Part shown: positions 1-8,097 of the stretch, in pieces
Layout: each line of letters begins with the position of its first letter
Position numbering within the stretch: position 1 is the first letter of the stretch
DNA from: Desulfurococcaceae archaeon AG1
GTDB lineage: Archaea; Thermoproteota; Thermoprotei_A; Sulfolobales; AG1
Length of the DNA: 48,992 nt
Direction of reading: 5' to 3'
Assembly: GCA_003116855.1 (NCBI GenBank)
Contig: BEWT01000012.1
Span: 38,364 to 87,355, forward strand
Notes under the pieces: generated by a model
The model's input: only the letters and a program-made list of their open reading frames with translations
Database searches by the model: none
What the model was told of the DNA's origin: nothing
Position numbers and translations under genes: made by a program

Positions 1-199
1 TATGATCGATGAGGTCTCGAAGAAATACTCCGGGAGTAATGTAAAGATAGAGATCTACACCCTAGGAGCCCCTAGATATAGACTAACCCTCGAGGGTACG
101 GATTACAAGGTCCTTGAAAGGGTATTATCGGAAGCTATAGAGAATGCTAAGGATATGGCTAAGAAGCTCGGCATTGAGTTCTCCTTCGAGAGATCCTAG
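1..199 (+). CDS. Translation initiation factor aIF2 alpha subunit, C-terminal end (partial)
   Basis: Only the last 65 or so codons are present; the gene begins upstream of the window. The residues match the C-terminal alpha/beta domain of archaeal/eukaryotic eIF2-alpha: the stretch [18 protein letters not shown], followed by an amphipathic helix ([15 protein letters not shown]), is the usual end of this subunit, which contacts the gamma subunit of the heterotrimer that brings initiator tRNA to the ribosome. The Nop10 gene follows after 14 nt on the same strand, a pairing common in archaea, so the two are probably cotranscribed. The ATG at position 2 is an internal methionine and not the start. 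Confidence 0.88.
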   Translation, partial: MIDEVSKKYSGSNVKIEIYTLGAPRYRLTLEGTDYKVLERVLSEAIENAKDMAKKLGIEFSFERS

Positions 200-213
200 A
201 GATCGAGGCTAGC

Positions 214-447
214 GTGATGAAATATAGGATTAGAAAATGCCCTAAGTGCGGGAGATACACGCTCAAAGAGAAATGCCCCATATGCGGTGCAGAAACAATA
301 TCTCCGCACCCAGCCAGGTTCTCACCAGAAGATAAATATGTGGAATACAGGGTAAAAGCACTATACAGCGAATCAGGGAAGAGTGGGGAGACAGGGAGTA
401 GCAGTGATAGAGAGAGTAATGCAACATCTACAGATGCCAAGACCTGA
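214..447 (+). CDS. nop10: H/ACA ribonucleoprotein protein Nop10
   Basis: Small subunit of the H/ACA pseudouridylation particle, where Nop10 bridges Cbf5 and L7Ae on the guide RNA. The N-terminus carries the diagnostic zinc ribbon CPKCGRYTL then CPICG (Cys9, 12, 21, 24), followed by the family stretch [15 protein letters not shown]. At 77 residues it is longer than the usual 55-60; the extra C-terminal part (about residue 55 onward) is rich in Ser, Thr and Gly and probably disordered. The start is GTG at 214 followed directly by ATG at 217, and either could be used. It lies 14 nt behind the aIF2-alpha stop, so it needs no promoter of its own. Confidence 0.93.
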   Translation: MMKYRIRKCPKCGRYTLKEKCPICGAETISPHPARFSPEDKYVEYRVKALYSESGKSGETGSSSDRESNATSTDAKT

Positions 448-674
448 AGATTCAAACAAACCACACGGGTAGATCTAGAGATCTCCTCTCAAGGCATAGC
501 TATGTGAGCCAATCCTATATATGGTTTTCACTGTTAGAGGATCTTATACTACATATCTGATCATTGATTGGGTGAAATACCCAGGTATTTCGCTATCTAC
601 CCTAGGATCTTTCTTTTCTTGGGGCTATGTGCTATCATCCATCCTATCCTATAATATATATGGGGTCTTTCTCC

Positions 675-1190
675 TTGTTCCTCTTATCAAGCATAGTTAC
701 TCCTAGTAAGGGTTATCTAGCAATCTTAAGAGGATCTGTAGAGCTGCGAGAAGAGATAGCTAGGCATATCCTATCAAAGGCGAGCAAGGTCGAGATCCTT
801 TGTAGGAATCCGCTTATCATAAGGCTTAGGGCTAGGGGTTATAGTGAGGCTAAAGCCCTTATAGAGGATCTCAGTAGTGATGTAATCATAGTGAGGGAGA
901 GTGAAGGAATTGTTAGAGAGCTCTGTGGGGCTGAGAAGAGCTCCTCCCCATATGCCGAGATCTTTGCTTCTCTGGTTAACCAGATCCGTGTTAAGGGTCG
1001 CAGCATACTTTCAGAGCTTGTTAAAATAACCCCCTTGATAGCTCCTTCAGCTGTATCCACGGTTGGAAGGATTATAAATGATATGAACATGATCATAGCG
1101 GGGTCTATAGCGAGTGGTGGTGTGCTTATAATTAACCTCTATAACACAAGAAAGAAACAAAACCATGGAAAGATCTCGAAAGAGACTTGA
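675..1190 (+). CDS. Unknown protein with a C-terminal membrane segment
   Basis: I do not recognise this protein. The frame is open from 627, but a TATA-like run (ctataatatata, about 649-660) lies inside that stretch and would place transcription near 680, so I favour the TTG at 675 over the ATG codons at 627 and 660. The middle part (GYLAILRGSVELREEIARHIL onward) alternates strands and helices, with a stretch reading VEILCRNPLIIRLRARGYSEA. Near the C-terminus, around MIIAGSIASGGVLIINLY, there is one hydrophobic segment followed by a positively charged tail, which suggests a membrane anchor. It sits downstream of aIF2-alpha and nop10 but is separated from them by about 230 nt with its own promoter-like sequence. 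Confidence 0.55.
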   Translation: MFLLSSIVTPSKGYLAILRGSVELREEIARHILSKASKVEILCRNPLIIRLRARGYSEAKALIEDLSSDVIIVRESEGIVRELCGAEKSSSPYAEIFASLVNQIRVKGRSILSELVKITPLIAPSAVSTVGRIINDMNMIIAGSIASGGVLIINLYNTRKKQNHGKISKET

Positions 1191-1310
1191 GGCGATATAT
1201 AATCGTATGAAAGCCTAGATGATCTGATCTCATCTATAAATCGATCCGCTCAAAACCACATTGATCCACCAGCTATTGGTAGCACAACAATTGTGGCTAT
1301 TAATCATAAA

Positions 1311-2042
1311 CTAACGATCAGAGTTTGGTCCAGACTCAATATAGCATCCCGAGGGTTTACCGCGGAGCCATGTTCTAAGCACATGGGCTAGATATGCAGC
1401 CGGCCCTGGCCTTCTCTCCACAGGCTCTACCATGCCTTTTCTAATGCTCTCCAGGATGTTTTCCACCTTTAGATCGCTTATCTCTATGATATTATGAGCA
1501 ACCCCGATGAAACTAGGTATATGGGCATCGCTGTCCGAAAGGCCTGGAAGCCCTAGCCTCTCTCTAGCCTTTCTAGCTTTTCTATTTGATATGGGGTCTG
1601 AGAGGGAGTTGAAGACCTCTATCGCGTCTAGCTTTAAACTATAGATCTTTTCCCCCAGCCCTAGCCTCCTTATATCGAATGGGTGGGGAGCATAGGATAT
1701 ACATCCCTCTTCTCTCGAGACCTCTATAACCTCCTCAGGACTTCTCCCAACCATTCTCTCAACCCTGTCTGAGGGTTTTTCACAGAGAACTATTAGATCG
1801 CCCATGCTTGTCTTAACCTCGTTACCAGGGATCACTACTATGCTAGCACCGATCCTCTCAACAGCTCTCACGGCAAGCCAGTACCCCGAGAATGTATTAT
1901 GATCTGTGACCGCTATAGCTCTCAAACCCCTTATAAGTGCTCTTCTAACTATCTCCTCACCCCCCATAGATCCGTCGCTACACACACTATGGATCTGTAG
2001 ATCCGCCTTTATCCTCAAAAGCCTCCCCACATTATCTCTCAA
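1311..2042 (-). CDS. PHP-domain metal-dependent phosphoesterase
   Basis: A stand-alone PHP hydrolase; members cleave phosphoesters such as nucleotide 3',5'-bisphosphates or serve as histidinol-phosphatase-like enzymes, using a di- or trinuclear metal site. Motif 1 is DLQIHSVCSDG (His18, Asp23), motif 2 is VTDHNTFSGYW (Asp47, His48), a later conserved segment is GCISYAPHPFD with its His, and motif 4 is LSDSDAHIP. At 243 residues it is the normal length of a single PHP domain with no polymerase or ATPase attached. The start is TTG at 2042; the GTG four codons later is an alternative. No neighbour reveals the substrate. Confidence 0.85.
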   Translation of the reverse strand: MRDNVGRLLRIKADLQIHSVCSDGSMGGEEIVRRALIRGLRAIAVTDHNTFSGYWLAVRAVERIGASIVVIPGNEVKTSMGDLIVLCEKPSDRVERMVGRSPEEVIEVSREEGCISYAPHPFDIRRLGLGEKIYSLKLDAIEVFNSLSDPISNRKARKARERLGLPGLSDSDAHIPSFIGVAHNIIEISDLKVENILESIRKGMVEPVERRPGPAAYLAHVLRTWLRGKPSGCYIESGPNSDR

Positions 2043-2204
2043 CAGCCCATTAATTCAACACTATAAAGCCTGTGCCCTAGCTATTATGAATCACATATAC
2101 TGCAAAGCTGGTATGTAGAAGCTTTTCCTTACAATTGATTGTGTAACTATGGGTAGCCATTTTCCGTTTACTAAGTATATATCTTCCCACACCTCTTGCT
2201 ATGT

Positions 2205-2906
2205 GTGATTAGAATGTATATGTGGATCTCTTCTCTAAGGTTTCTCAACAACTTCTGGAGCTCTAGCTCTAGGGGTGAGATAGCTGAAGATCTGTTAAGG
2301 GGTTTGGGAGAAATATCTAGAGAATCTCTTTTAACAAGGACATACCTACCCCTCAGGGGAGGTATAGATCTTATCGTATGGCTTGTATCGGAATCACTAT
2401 CCCCTATATCGAGGCTAAGGATCCTTTTGAGAAGCTCTTTCGGACAATATGTTGAGGAGATCCATACATTCCTAACAATATATAGAGCATCCCCCTATCT
2501 AGCCCATCACCAGGATCTTAGGGAGAATATTATTAGGGCTTCGAAGGAACCGCTGAGGTATTTGATAGCATACCCCATGAAGAAATCACCTGAGTGGTAT
2601 CTATTACCCTTTAAAGAGAGGGTCGAGATAATGGCTGAACACGCATCGATGGCGAGAAGCCTTTCCTCAGGCAAAAAGATAAGATCCTATACCACCTATA
2701 GCTATGGTATCGATGATAACGAGTTCCTTGTAATCTACGAGGTAGAGGATCTTGCCGAGTGGTCTGTCATTGTGGAGAAGCTTAGAGAGGCACGACATAG
2801 AAAATGGATCGTGAGGGAAGAGCCCCTGCTAGTTGGGGAGCTATTAGAGGATATTAGATCATATATAGGTGGGAGATCTGTAGCATCACCTAAGCTGGAT
2901 CAATAA
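2205..2906 (+). CDS. Chlorite dismutase / coproheme decarboxylase (ChdC/HemQ) family protein
   Basis: The second half has the family hallmarks: a YPMKKSPEWYLLPFKERVE segment, then MAEHASMAR with the proximal haem-ligand histidine, then SYGIDDNEFLVIYEVED. Counting from the TTG at 2196, His149 is the expected axial ligand, Tyr126 matches the catalytic tyrosine of bacterial coproheme decarboxylases (Tyr145 in Staphylococcus) and Lys130 the propionate-binding lysine. By eye the distal position is Ser164, where true chlorite dismutases have Arg, Firmicutes ChdC has Gln and Actinobacteria ChdC has Ala. It is therefore unlikely to detoxify chlorite; haem decarboxylation or a peroxidase role is more plausible. 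A TATA element (about 2175-2182) puts the transcription start near 2204, so a leaderless GTG at 2205 is chosen. Its 3' end overlaps the convergent membrane-protein gene by 21 nt. Confidence 0.8.
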   Translation: MIRMYMWISSLRFLNNFWSSSSRGEIAEDLLRGLGEISRESLLTRTYLPLRGGIDLIVWLVSESLSPISRLRILLRSSFGQYVEEIHTFLTIYRASPYLAHHQDLRENIIRASKEPLRYLIAYPMKKSPEWYLLPFKERVEIMAEHASMARSLSSGKKIRSYTTYSYGIDDNEFLVIYEVEDLAEWSVIVEKLREARHRKWIVREEPLLVGELLEDIRSYIGGRSVASPKLDQ

Positions 2907-3389
2907 TCCCACGATAAACAAGATCACTCCTGCCACCAAAGCTATAGATCTATCAATATCAAAGCCCGAAAGCCCCACATATAAGAGATAGCCAGCAATA
3001 GCCGAAGTAACGAAAGCCAGGATCGGGTTGTGAAGCATAAAGCCTATTATAAAGCCCAAAAGCCCTGCCAGCAATCCCGCCAAGAGACCACCTAGAGAAA
3101 AGCCGATTGTGAAGAGCACTAGGGCAAGACCAAAACCAACGGCTACTGGTAATAAGAGAACACCGAGCAAGCCACCTAGCACGAAGCCAACTATACCGAT
3201 GATAATCGATAAGGGGGATCCTAACATTACGTTTCCCAAATAATATAGAAGCAAACCTAGAGAAGCACCTCCCAGAAGGAAAACAACAACCTTCGCAAAG
3301 GTCTTCCCAGCAAAAGCAAGGATCAGGGATAACACGACTAGCAAGATAGATCCCAAAGCACCCCCAGGGATCTGAGCAGCCTTGATCAT
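2886..3389 (-). CDS. Multi-pass membrane protein of unknown function
   Basis: The 167-residue product is almost wholly hydrophobic, with about six predicted transmembrane helices separated by very short loops. Many segments carry glycine zippers (LGGLLGVLL, GGLLAGLLAGLLGFIIG), which usually drive tight helix packing. It has no catalytic motif or cofactor site that I can see and resembles small archaeal membrane proteins without a known role. It is transcribed towards the chlorite-dismutase-family gene and their ends overlap by 21 nt. A short TATA-like run upstream (about 3423-3430) may be its promoter. Confidence 0.6.
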   Translation of the reverse strand: MIKAAQIPGGALGSILLVVLSLILAFAGKTFAKVVVFLLGGASLGLLLYYLGNVMLGSPLSIIIGIVGFVLGGLLGVLLLPVAVGFGLALVLFTIGFSLGGLLAGLLAGLLGFIIGFMLHNPILAFVTSAIAGYLLYVGLSGFDIDRSIALVAGVILFIVGLLIQLR

Positions 3390-3671
3390 AGAGATAATCG
3401 CCCCTCTTATATTCGCCTACCACCAATAAAAGTTAGATAAAGATCAGTGGTAAAATTCTCTATCGCAGACATTCAGTAAAAGGAAGATGGAGAATCGCTC
3501 TCTAAAGATCTTCGAGACCTTCCACAAACAGGTTCGCGAATATATTCACAAGGATCCCTGTTAACCTGATGCGAGACAAACTTTGCAATACCTAGAAAGA
3601 TAATGTCAAAACGCAGAAGTATTTTAAAATAATAATTAGATAACAAACTCCACATTACCTTAGCTATTAAA

Positions 3672-3709
3672 GCAGGAGGTAGATAGAGATCCGGCAGATC
3701 TCATCCTGC
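3672..3709. repeat. Two-step inverted repeat (hairpin)
   Basis: GCAGGA at 3672-3677 pairs with TCCTGC at 3704-3709, and inside it GAGATC at 3686-3691 pairs with GATCTC at 3697-3702 around a CGGCA loop. The left side has an 8-nt bulge against a single A on the right. The total of 12 base pairs could form in RNA or act as a protein site; no function is assigned. Confidence 0.45.
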
Positions 3710-3889
3710 AGGTGCTTAATACATCTAGCTACTCTATATGAATGGGATCCTGAACCTAAGATCCGCTAAATATGGATCATTGTGTACCGGGTTATTATAA
3801 ACGACTAGTGACTCCCGATTCTCTTCAAAGTCATTTACCGACTCAGCTCTGCTCTTATGGAACGCTCTAGGAGCTCCGGAACGCAAAAC

Positions 3890-3901
3890 TGATCGCGATC
3901 A
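3890..3901. repeat. Perfect 12-nt palindrome TGATCGCGATCA
   Basis: The sequence reads the same on both strands. It lies about 100 nt beyond the 3' end of the PdxA2-like gene and not in front of a clear promoter, so an operator role is only a guess. Confidence 0.4.
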
Positions 3902-4001
3902 ATCTGGTCCCTGCCTAACATTTCGGTAGAGCGATCAGAGACTCTCTAAACCTACAGGGATGTAAATGCATTTTCTCCTCTCAAGTACGCCCTACCATAC
4001 C

Positions 4002-5042
4002 TTATACCTTGTCTTGAAGGATCAGGCTGCTAGCTAGATTCATGGCAAGTCTTATAGCCTCTACAGCAGCCGACTCATTGGCTGTTCCCTTACCTGCTTT
4101 GTCCCACGCGGTTCCGTGGTCTGGCGATGTCCTTATGAATGGAAGCCCTAAAGTCAGGTTAACACCTTCTGCAAATCCAACCATCTTTACCGCTATGTGT
4201 CCCTGGTCGTGGTACATTGCGATCACAGCATCAAACTCTCTGTTGTAATATGCTCTATAGAACACAGTATCTGGTGGAAAAGGTCCTTGAGCGTTAATGC
4301 CTCTCATCCTGGCCTCTTCCACGGCTGGTTCTATTTCGCTCGCCTCTTCATGACCCATAATACCGCTCTCGCCCGCGTGCGGATTGAGTCCTGAGACAGC
4401 GATCCTGGGGTTTGCTATCTTAAAGAGTCTCACCAGTGCCTCGTGGGTCATAGTTATCGTCTCGAGAACGTTGTGTTTGGTTACCAGTTCTATGGCCCTC
4501 CTTAAGGACACGTGTGTCGATACGTGCGAGACTCTTAGGTGTCTTGCTACAAGCATCATCTTAACCGTCTTAACCCCTGAGAGCTCGGCCAGCAGTTCTG
4601 TATGACCTGGATATCTGTAGCCTGCTAGGTGAAGGCTCTCCTTACTAATGGGGGCTGTGACTAGCGCTGCTGCTTCTCCCTTCATGAGTAGCTCTACAGC
4701 TTTGACTATATACTCGTACGAAGCTTTTCCACCAATTTCTGAGGGTTTCCCATACTCTAACCTTTTAAGATCCACGTTGCCGAGGTTTACCACTCCAACC
4801 TCGAGCTCCCTAAAGCTGGCTGTCTCATCTATACTGCTTATCTCTTTTAATACAATATCATAGGACTTGGTTATCTCTCTAGCTTTCATAAGGACACCAA
4901 GATCTCCCACTACTACGTATCTAGCTGTTCTCCATAGATCTCTGTGTGTTAAAGATTTTAGAACCAGCTCGGGGCCTGAGCCTGCTGGGTCGCCCATAGT
5001 GATCAAGATGATCAGGGGTTTTGTCTTATCCACACCAACCAC
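4002..5042 (-). CDS. PdxA2-like tetronate-4-phosphate (threonate/erythronate-4-phosphate) dehydrogenase
   Basis: A PdxA-family enzyme; PdxA2 members oxidise and decarboxylate D-threonate or D-erythronate 4-phosphate to dihydroxyacetone phosphate with NAD+. Seen motifs are MGDPAGSGPE (17-25), TAPISKESLHLAGYRYPGHTE (129-149), HVSTHVSL, GLNPHAGESG and MYHDQGHIAVK. The metal histidines expected from E. coli PdxA (His166, 211, 266) correspond to His177, His222 and His278, and His147 matches the substrate histidine. The length of 346 residues is normal. Archaea make pyridoxal phosphate with PdxS/PdxT, so a B6 role is unlikely. The GTG start at 5042 overlaps the end of the kinase gene by 17 nt, so the two are translationally coupled; this neighbour is what argues for a sugar-acid substrate. 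Confidence 0.85.
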   Translation of the reverse strand: MVGVDKTKPLIILITMGDPAGSGPELVLKSLTHRDLWRTARYVVVGDLGVLMKAREITKSYDIVLKEISSIDETASFRELEVGVVNLGNVDLKRLEYGKPSEIGGKASYEYIVKAVELLMKGEAAALVTAPISKESLHLAGYRYPGHTELLAELSGVKTVKMMLVARHLRVSHVSTHVSLRRAIELVTKHNVLETITMTHEALVRLFKIANPRIAVSGLNPHAGESGIMGHEEASEIEPAVEEARMRGINAQGPFPPDTVFYRAYYNREFDAVIAMYHDQGHIAVKMVGFAEGVNLTLGLPFIRTSPDHGTAWDKAGKGTANESAAVEAIRLAMNLASSLILQDKV

Positions 5043-6330
5043 CTAGTCTATATACAGCCCTGAGGAGGGAATATATATCGCCAAAGCCTCCAGCTTTAGT
5101 AACTACCTTAACCCCTTTATCTGTCCCCAATACCGGTACACCGGGTTCTACTTCTCCCACGATTCTCAGACGATCGAGCCCTAGTTGCTTTAGCACCGCG
5201 TATGCTGTATCTCCTCCACTAAGGATTATACCTCCTATGTTATCCAGCCCGATAGAGATAGTTACCGAGGCGCAGAGCTTACCTAGGCTCGTGGAAATAT
5301 ACTCACTAATGCGGGCCATACTTAACCCCAACGCAGATGCAACGGCTTTTGCCTGTTTCAGCTGCCATTCCTCGTAAGCTGAGGTTATTACAACTATCTG
5401 GGAGCCCCTATTTAAGCAGGCAGAGAGCTCGGCCATTATGTCATTATATAGCTGGTTGAAATCCTCCAGCAAGAGTTTCTCTACATTTAACAGGAGCATA
5501 CATGGAGTTATGCTGCCTATCAGCCTCGCGAGTTGCATTCTCGTCGTATCGCTTGACGAGCCTACACATAGCAGGATAGGGCCTCTGCAGGGTGTGGCTA
5601 TAACGGTGAGCCATGCTAACCACTCTGCAAGTCCTGCAGAGCCTACCCATAGGTGGGTGTGGCGCTCACGGCATAATGGTGTGGAGTCTATTAGGTGTCT
5701 GAAGTCCTCCTCGGTCTCTATATCGGATGACAATATTCTATAGTTACAGATCTCCTGACCTAGGGTTCCAGAGCGGAGATCAGAGATATAGATATGCTTA
5801 TGACTGTAAGAAAGTCCTGCGAAATACTCAGCTATGTTGGGGGATCTAGCTGGTGCTCTAGTATCTCTTCCAAAATATGTCTGGGTTACCGGCACTCCGT
5901 TAACAAGATGTATACCGCCCACAGTAGTCCTACCATGTCTTGGATAAGCTGGTGCAAAGATCATCAATTCCGCATTAAGGGTCTCGTACATAGCTATACT
6001 CTCTTCAACTATGTTGCCACGTAGTGTTGAATCTATCTTTTTATACCATAGAATATCCTCAGAACGTATCCCGGCATCATTAGCAGCATCTAACGCAATG
6101 CTTACTACCCTACCAACTATCTCATAGGCCTTGTCGGGTTCCATGCCTCTAGTATTAGTACTCAAAGCTATTACATCGTTTAACTCAATCAGACTTTTCA
6201 TATCATCCTGATCTATAGCAACAGCTACGTTATAACCAAGCTTACTGAACTGGCTTGAAGTATCGCAGGCGCCTGTGAGGTCGTCTGCTACTATAATAGC
6301 TTTTCTATATATCTTCACCACCGATATCAT
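5026..6330 (-). CDS. DUF1537 four-carbon acid-sugar kinase (OtnK/DtnK type)
   Basis: This family phosphorylates threonate, erythronate or 3-oxotetronate at O4. The N-terminal substrate domain begins with IVADDLTGACDTSSQFSKLG and contains STNTRGMEPDKAYEIVGRV and KKIDSTLRGNI; the C-terminal nucleotide domain ends with SGGDTAYAVLKQLGL and the typical GVPVLGTDKG then KAGGFGD. About 434 residues is normal. The frame is open up to an ATG at 6360, but a TATA-like element (minus strand, about 6376-6387) puts transcription near 6355 and a GGAGG lies just before the ATG at 6330, so the true start is that ATG or the GTG codons at 6321/6318. It overlaps the PdxA2-like gene, and the transporter lies 59 nt beyond the other end, forming a compact tetronate-use cluster. 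Confidence 0.85.
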   Translation of the reverse strand: MISVVKIYRKAIIVADDLTGACDTSSQFSKLGYNVAVAIDQDDMKSLIELNDVIALSTNTRGMEPDKAYEIVGRVVSIALDAANDAGIRSEDILWYKKIDSTLRGNIVEESIAMYETLNAELMIFAPAYPRHGRTTVGGIHLVNGVPVTQTYFGRDTRAPARSPNIAEYFAGLSYSHKHIYISDLRSGTLGQEICNYRILSSDIETEEDFRHLIDSTPLCRERHTHLWVGSAGLAEWLAWLTVIATPCRGPILLCVGSSSDTTRMQLARLIGSITPCMLLLNVEKLLLEDFNQLYNDIMAELSACLNRGSQIVVITSAYEEWQLKQAKAVASALGLSMARISEYISTSLGKLCASVTISIGLDNIGGIILSGGDTAYAVLKQLGLDRLRIVGEVEPGVPVLGTDKGVKVVTKAGGFGDIYSLLRAVYRLGGWCG

Positions 6331-6419
6331 CCTCCATGCACATGTTATGTACCACGTCATTATTACTGGCTAATGTTTATTTTAAAGAAAGAAAACGATT
6401 AGTGTTTAGAAATATTCTG

Positions 6420-7961
6420 TTAGAATATCTTTATGCCAAACCCGTAGTACGCGATGATCCCTACGAATATTACTGCGCTGAATGTGAACATAATCCCTAG
6501 GAATACCCAGTAATACCAGGGAGATCTTAGCTCCTTTGGCAGGAACTTTCTCTCTATATAGGCGAGTGCTGGGAGTGTCCAGAAAGCCATGAAGTGGGGT
6601 ACGTTAGCCGATATGGCCAGGACTATAAATGGAGAAAGCCCTGAGAATATTACAGCTATTGCTATGATAACGTATATTACAAGGAATGAGTAGTAGACCC
6701 TCCTGACATCGCCCTTGGCCCATTTTCTCACACCCTCATTAGTGCTCCACAGCACTTCAACAATATTCCTCGCTAGGTTGTCGCTCAGCATAAGCTGTGT
6801 AGAGAATAGTATTAGGAGTCCCAAGATAGCTACTAGGTAGAAGCCCCATGGACCGATCTTATTGGCGACAGCCTCGCCCATGAAGACCGCAACCTCCCAT
6901 GGACCCATAACAGTCCCCCTCGGCAGAACTGAGGCTGCTGCCAGTGCTGGCATGACTCCTACGAAGGTGCATATCAGGAAGTAGTGAAGCAGCTGGTCGA
7001 GTTTCACTAACTTCAACCATCTCTTGGCTATCTCGATGTTCTCCTTAGTATATTTGGGTTTAACGCCGATCGGGCTTAGATAGATCTTTAAGCCGCCTAT
7101 GGCGCTCGGTATAAATCCGACAATGGATCCTGCACCATATCCTTTATCCCTATAATAGGCGACATTGTACCAGTTGTGAAAGAGGGCGGATCCGAAGTAC
7201 CCTACGAAGGCTCCAAATAGTAATATGTCCATACCGGGTGGGATACTGCCTATGCTCACAAGACCTTGTGCGTACTCTGCCAGGGTAACTGGTGATATCA
7301 CCACAGCAACTAGAAAGATCGCAAAGGCTATTATTAAGTATACTATGACTCTCTCTGTGAGCTCCACTATACGGGCTACTTTGCCCCCGAATAAGAGGAT
7401 CAAAACCACGATAGCGAAAAGTATTGCTGCAAATGTCTGTACTAACCTCGCATCAGCGGCTCCCGGAGCTCTGCCGAGTATCATGGCCGCAATACCCGTT
7501 CCAGCACCTAGAGCCCAGCCAGGCCACGCTATTCTGAGAGCATGGTTTATTATTACCCACCAGCTCCAGAACTTAGGTCCTCCAGGAAGCCTGCTCATGA
7601 AAACTGCGGGGATCTCTCCATACCATATTATCACTTTCGTCCACATTATCTGGTAGATCGCCTGGCACAGCACTATAAGCCATGTGATCCATGCTAACGT
7701 CAACCCATACCTAACGAATATAGCCGTACCAAAGACCCACTCACCACTGCCAAGAGCATCACCAACAGCTATGAGTGCAGGCCCAAGAGCTATGAAGTAA
7801 GTAGTCCTCCAAGTGAGCTTTGGTACTTTGAACACCTCCTCGGGCGTGGGAAGCCTTTCTATAACCTTTATAGGGCGGGCACCAAGGGTTTCCTGGGCGA
7901 CTTCCTTACCCTCACCCATTGGAAACCCGTTTGAAGTTAAGTATATCGATAATTTAAACAT
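6420..7961 (-). CDS. Divergent Nramp-fold transporter, probably for an organic solute
   Basis: A 513-residue membrane protein with about 11-12 helices and Nramp/APC-type organisation. Helix 1 reads FIALGPALIAVGDALGSGEW, where metal-transporting Nramp proteins have the DPGN motif; the region of helix 6 reads GAFVGYFGSALFHNWYN, without the canonical M-P-H triad. The metal-binding site therefore looks lost, and its place directly upstream of the tetronate kinase and dehydrogenase suggests uptake of threonate, erythronate or a related sugar acid. The N-terminal 50 residues are hydrophilic and cytoplasmic. A TATA box (TTTATAAA, about 7985-7992) sits 29 nt before the ATG, which fits a leaderless message. 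Metal transport remains possible. Confidence 0.75.
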   Translation of the reverse strand: MFKLSIYLTSNGFPMGEGKEVAQETLGARPIKVIERLPTPEEVFKVPKLTWRTTYFIALGPALIAVGDALGSGEWVFGTAIFVRYGLTLAWITWLIVLCQAIYQIMWTKVIIWYGEIPAVFMSRLPGGPKFWSWWVIINHALRIAWPGWALGAGTGIAAMILGRAPGAADARLVQTFAAILFAIVVLILLFGGKVARIVELTERVIVYLIIAFAIFLVAVVISPVTLAEYAQGLVSIGSIPPGMDILLFGAFVGYFGSALFHNWYNVAYYRDKGYGAGSIVGFIPSAIGGLKIYLSPIGVKPKYTKENIEIAKRWLKLVKLDQLLHYFLICTFVGVMPALAAASVLPRGTVMGPWEVAVFMGEAVANKIGPWGFYLVAILGLLILFSTQLMLSDNLARNIVEVLWSTNEGVRKWAKGDVRRVYYSFLVIYVIIAIAVIFSGLSPFIVLAISANVPHFMAFWTLPALAYIERKFLPKELRSPWYYWVFLGIMFTFSAVIFVGIIAYYGFGIKIF

Positions 7962-7984
7962 TACGATGATCTAAACTCTTTTCT

Positions 7985-7995
7985 TTTATAAATAA
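7985..7995 (-). promoter_or_regulatory. TATA box for the transporter gene
   Basis: On the minus strand the sequence reads TATTTATAAAA. Its centre is about 29 nt upstream of the ATG at 7961, the normal archaeal distance to the transcription start, so translation would begin at or very near the 5' end of the message. Confidence 0.5.
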
Positions 7996-8097
7996 GGTAT
8001 AACACAATCCAAAGGATACAAGACGATAACATACTGCTGAAAGCTTCAGAAAGACAGATCAGGACAGATTATATAAAAAAGCGCTTTTTATGAAAAA

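Larger units (their letters stand above)
3390..4001. other. 612-nt gene-poor interval with hairpins and a palindrome
   Basis: I see no credible protein gene here on either strand. The stretch contains a two-part hairpin (3672-3709), a GGATC...GATCC inverted repeat near 3747-3763, a TATA-like element on the plus strand at about 3791-3801 with no following gene, and a 12-nt perfect palindrome at 3890-3901. It lies downstream of the PdxA2-like gene and upstream of the membrane-protein gene. An unannotated RNA is possible but nothing matches a known RNA family by eye. Confidence 0.5.

Noticed and set aside
3473-3655. A 60-codon open frame in the gene-poor interval
   Set aside because: Low-complexity AT-rich sequence without a promoter, ribosome site or recognisable protein features.
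4002-5042. PdxA as part of vitamin B6 synthesis
   Set aside because: Archaea use PdxS/PdxT, and the gene overlaps a DUF1537 acid-sugar kinase, which fits the PdxA2 role.
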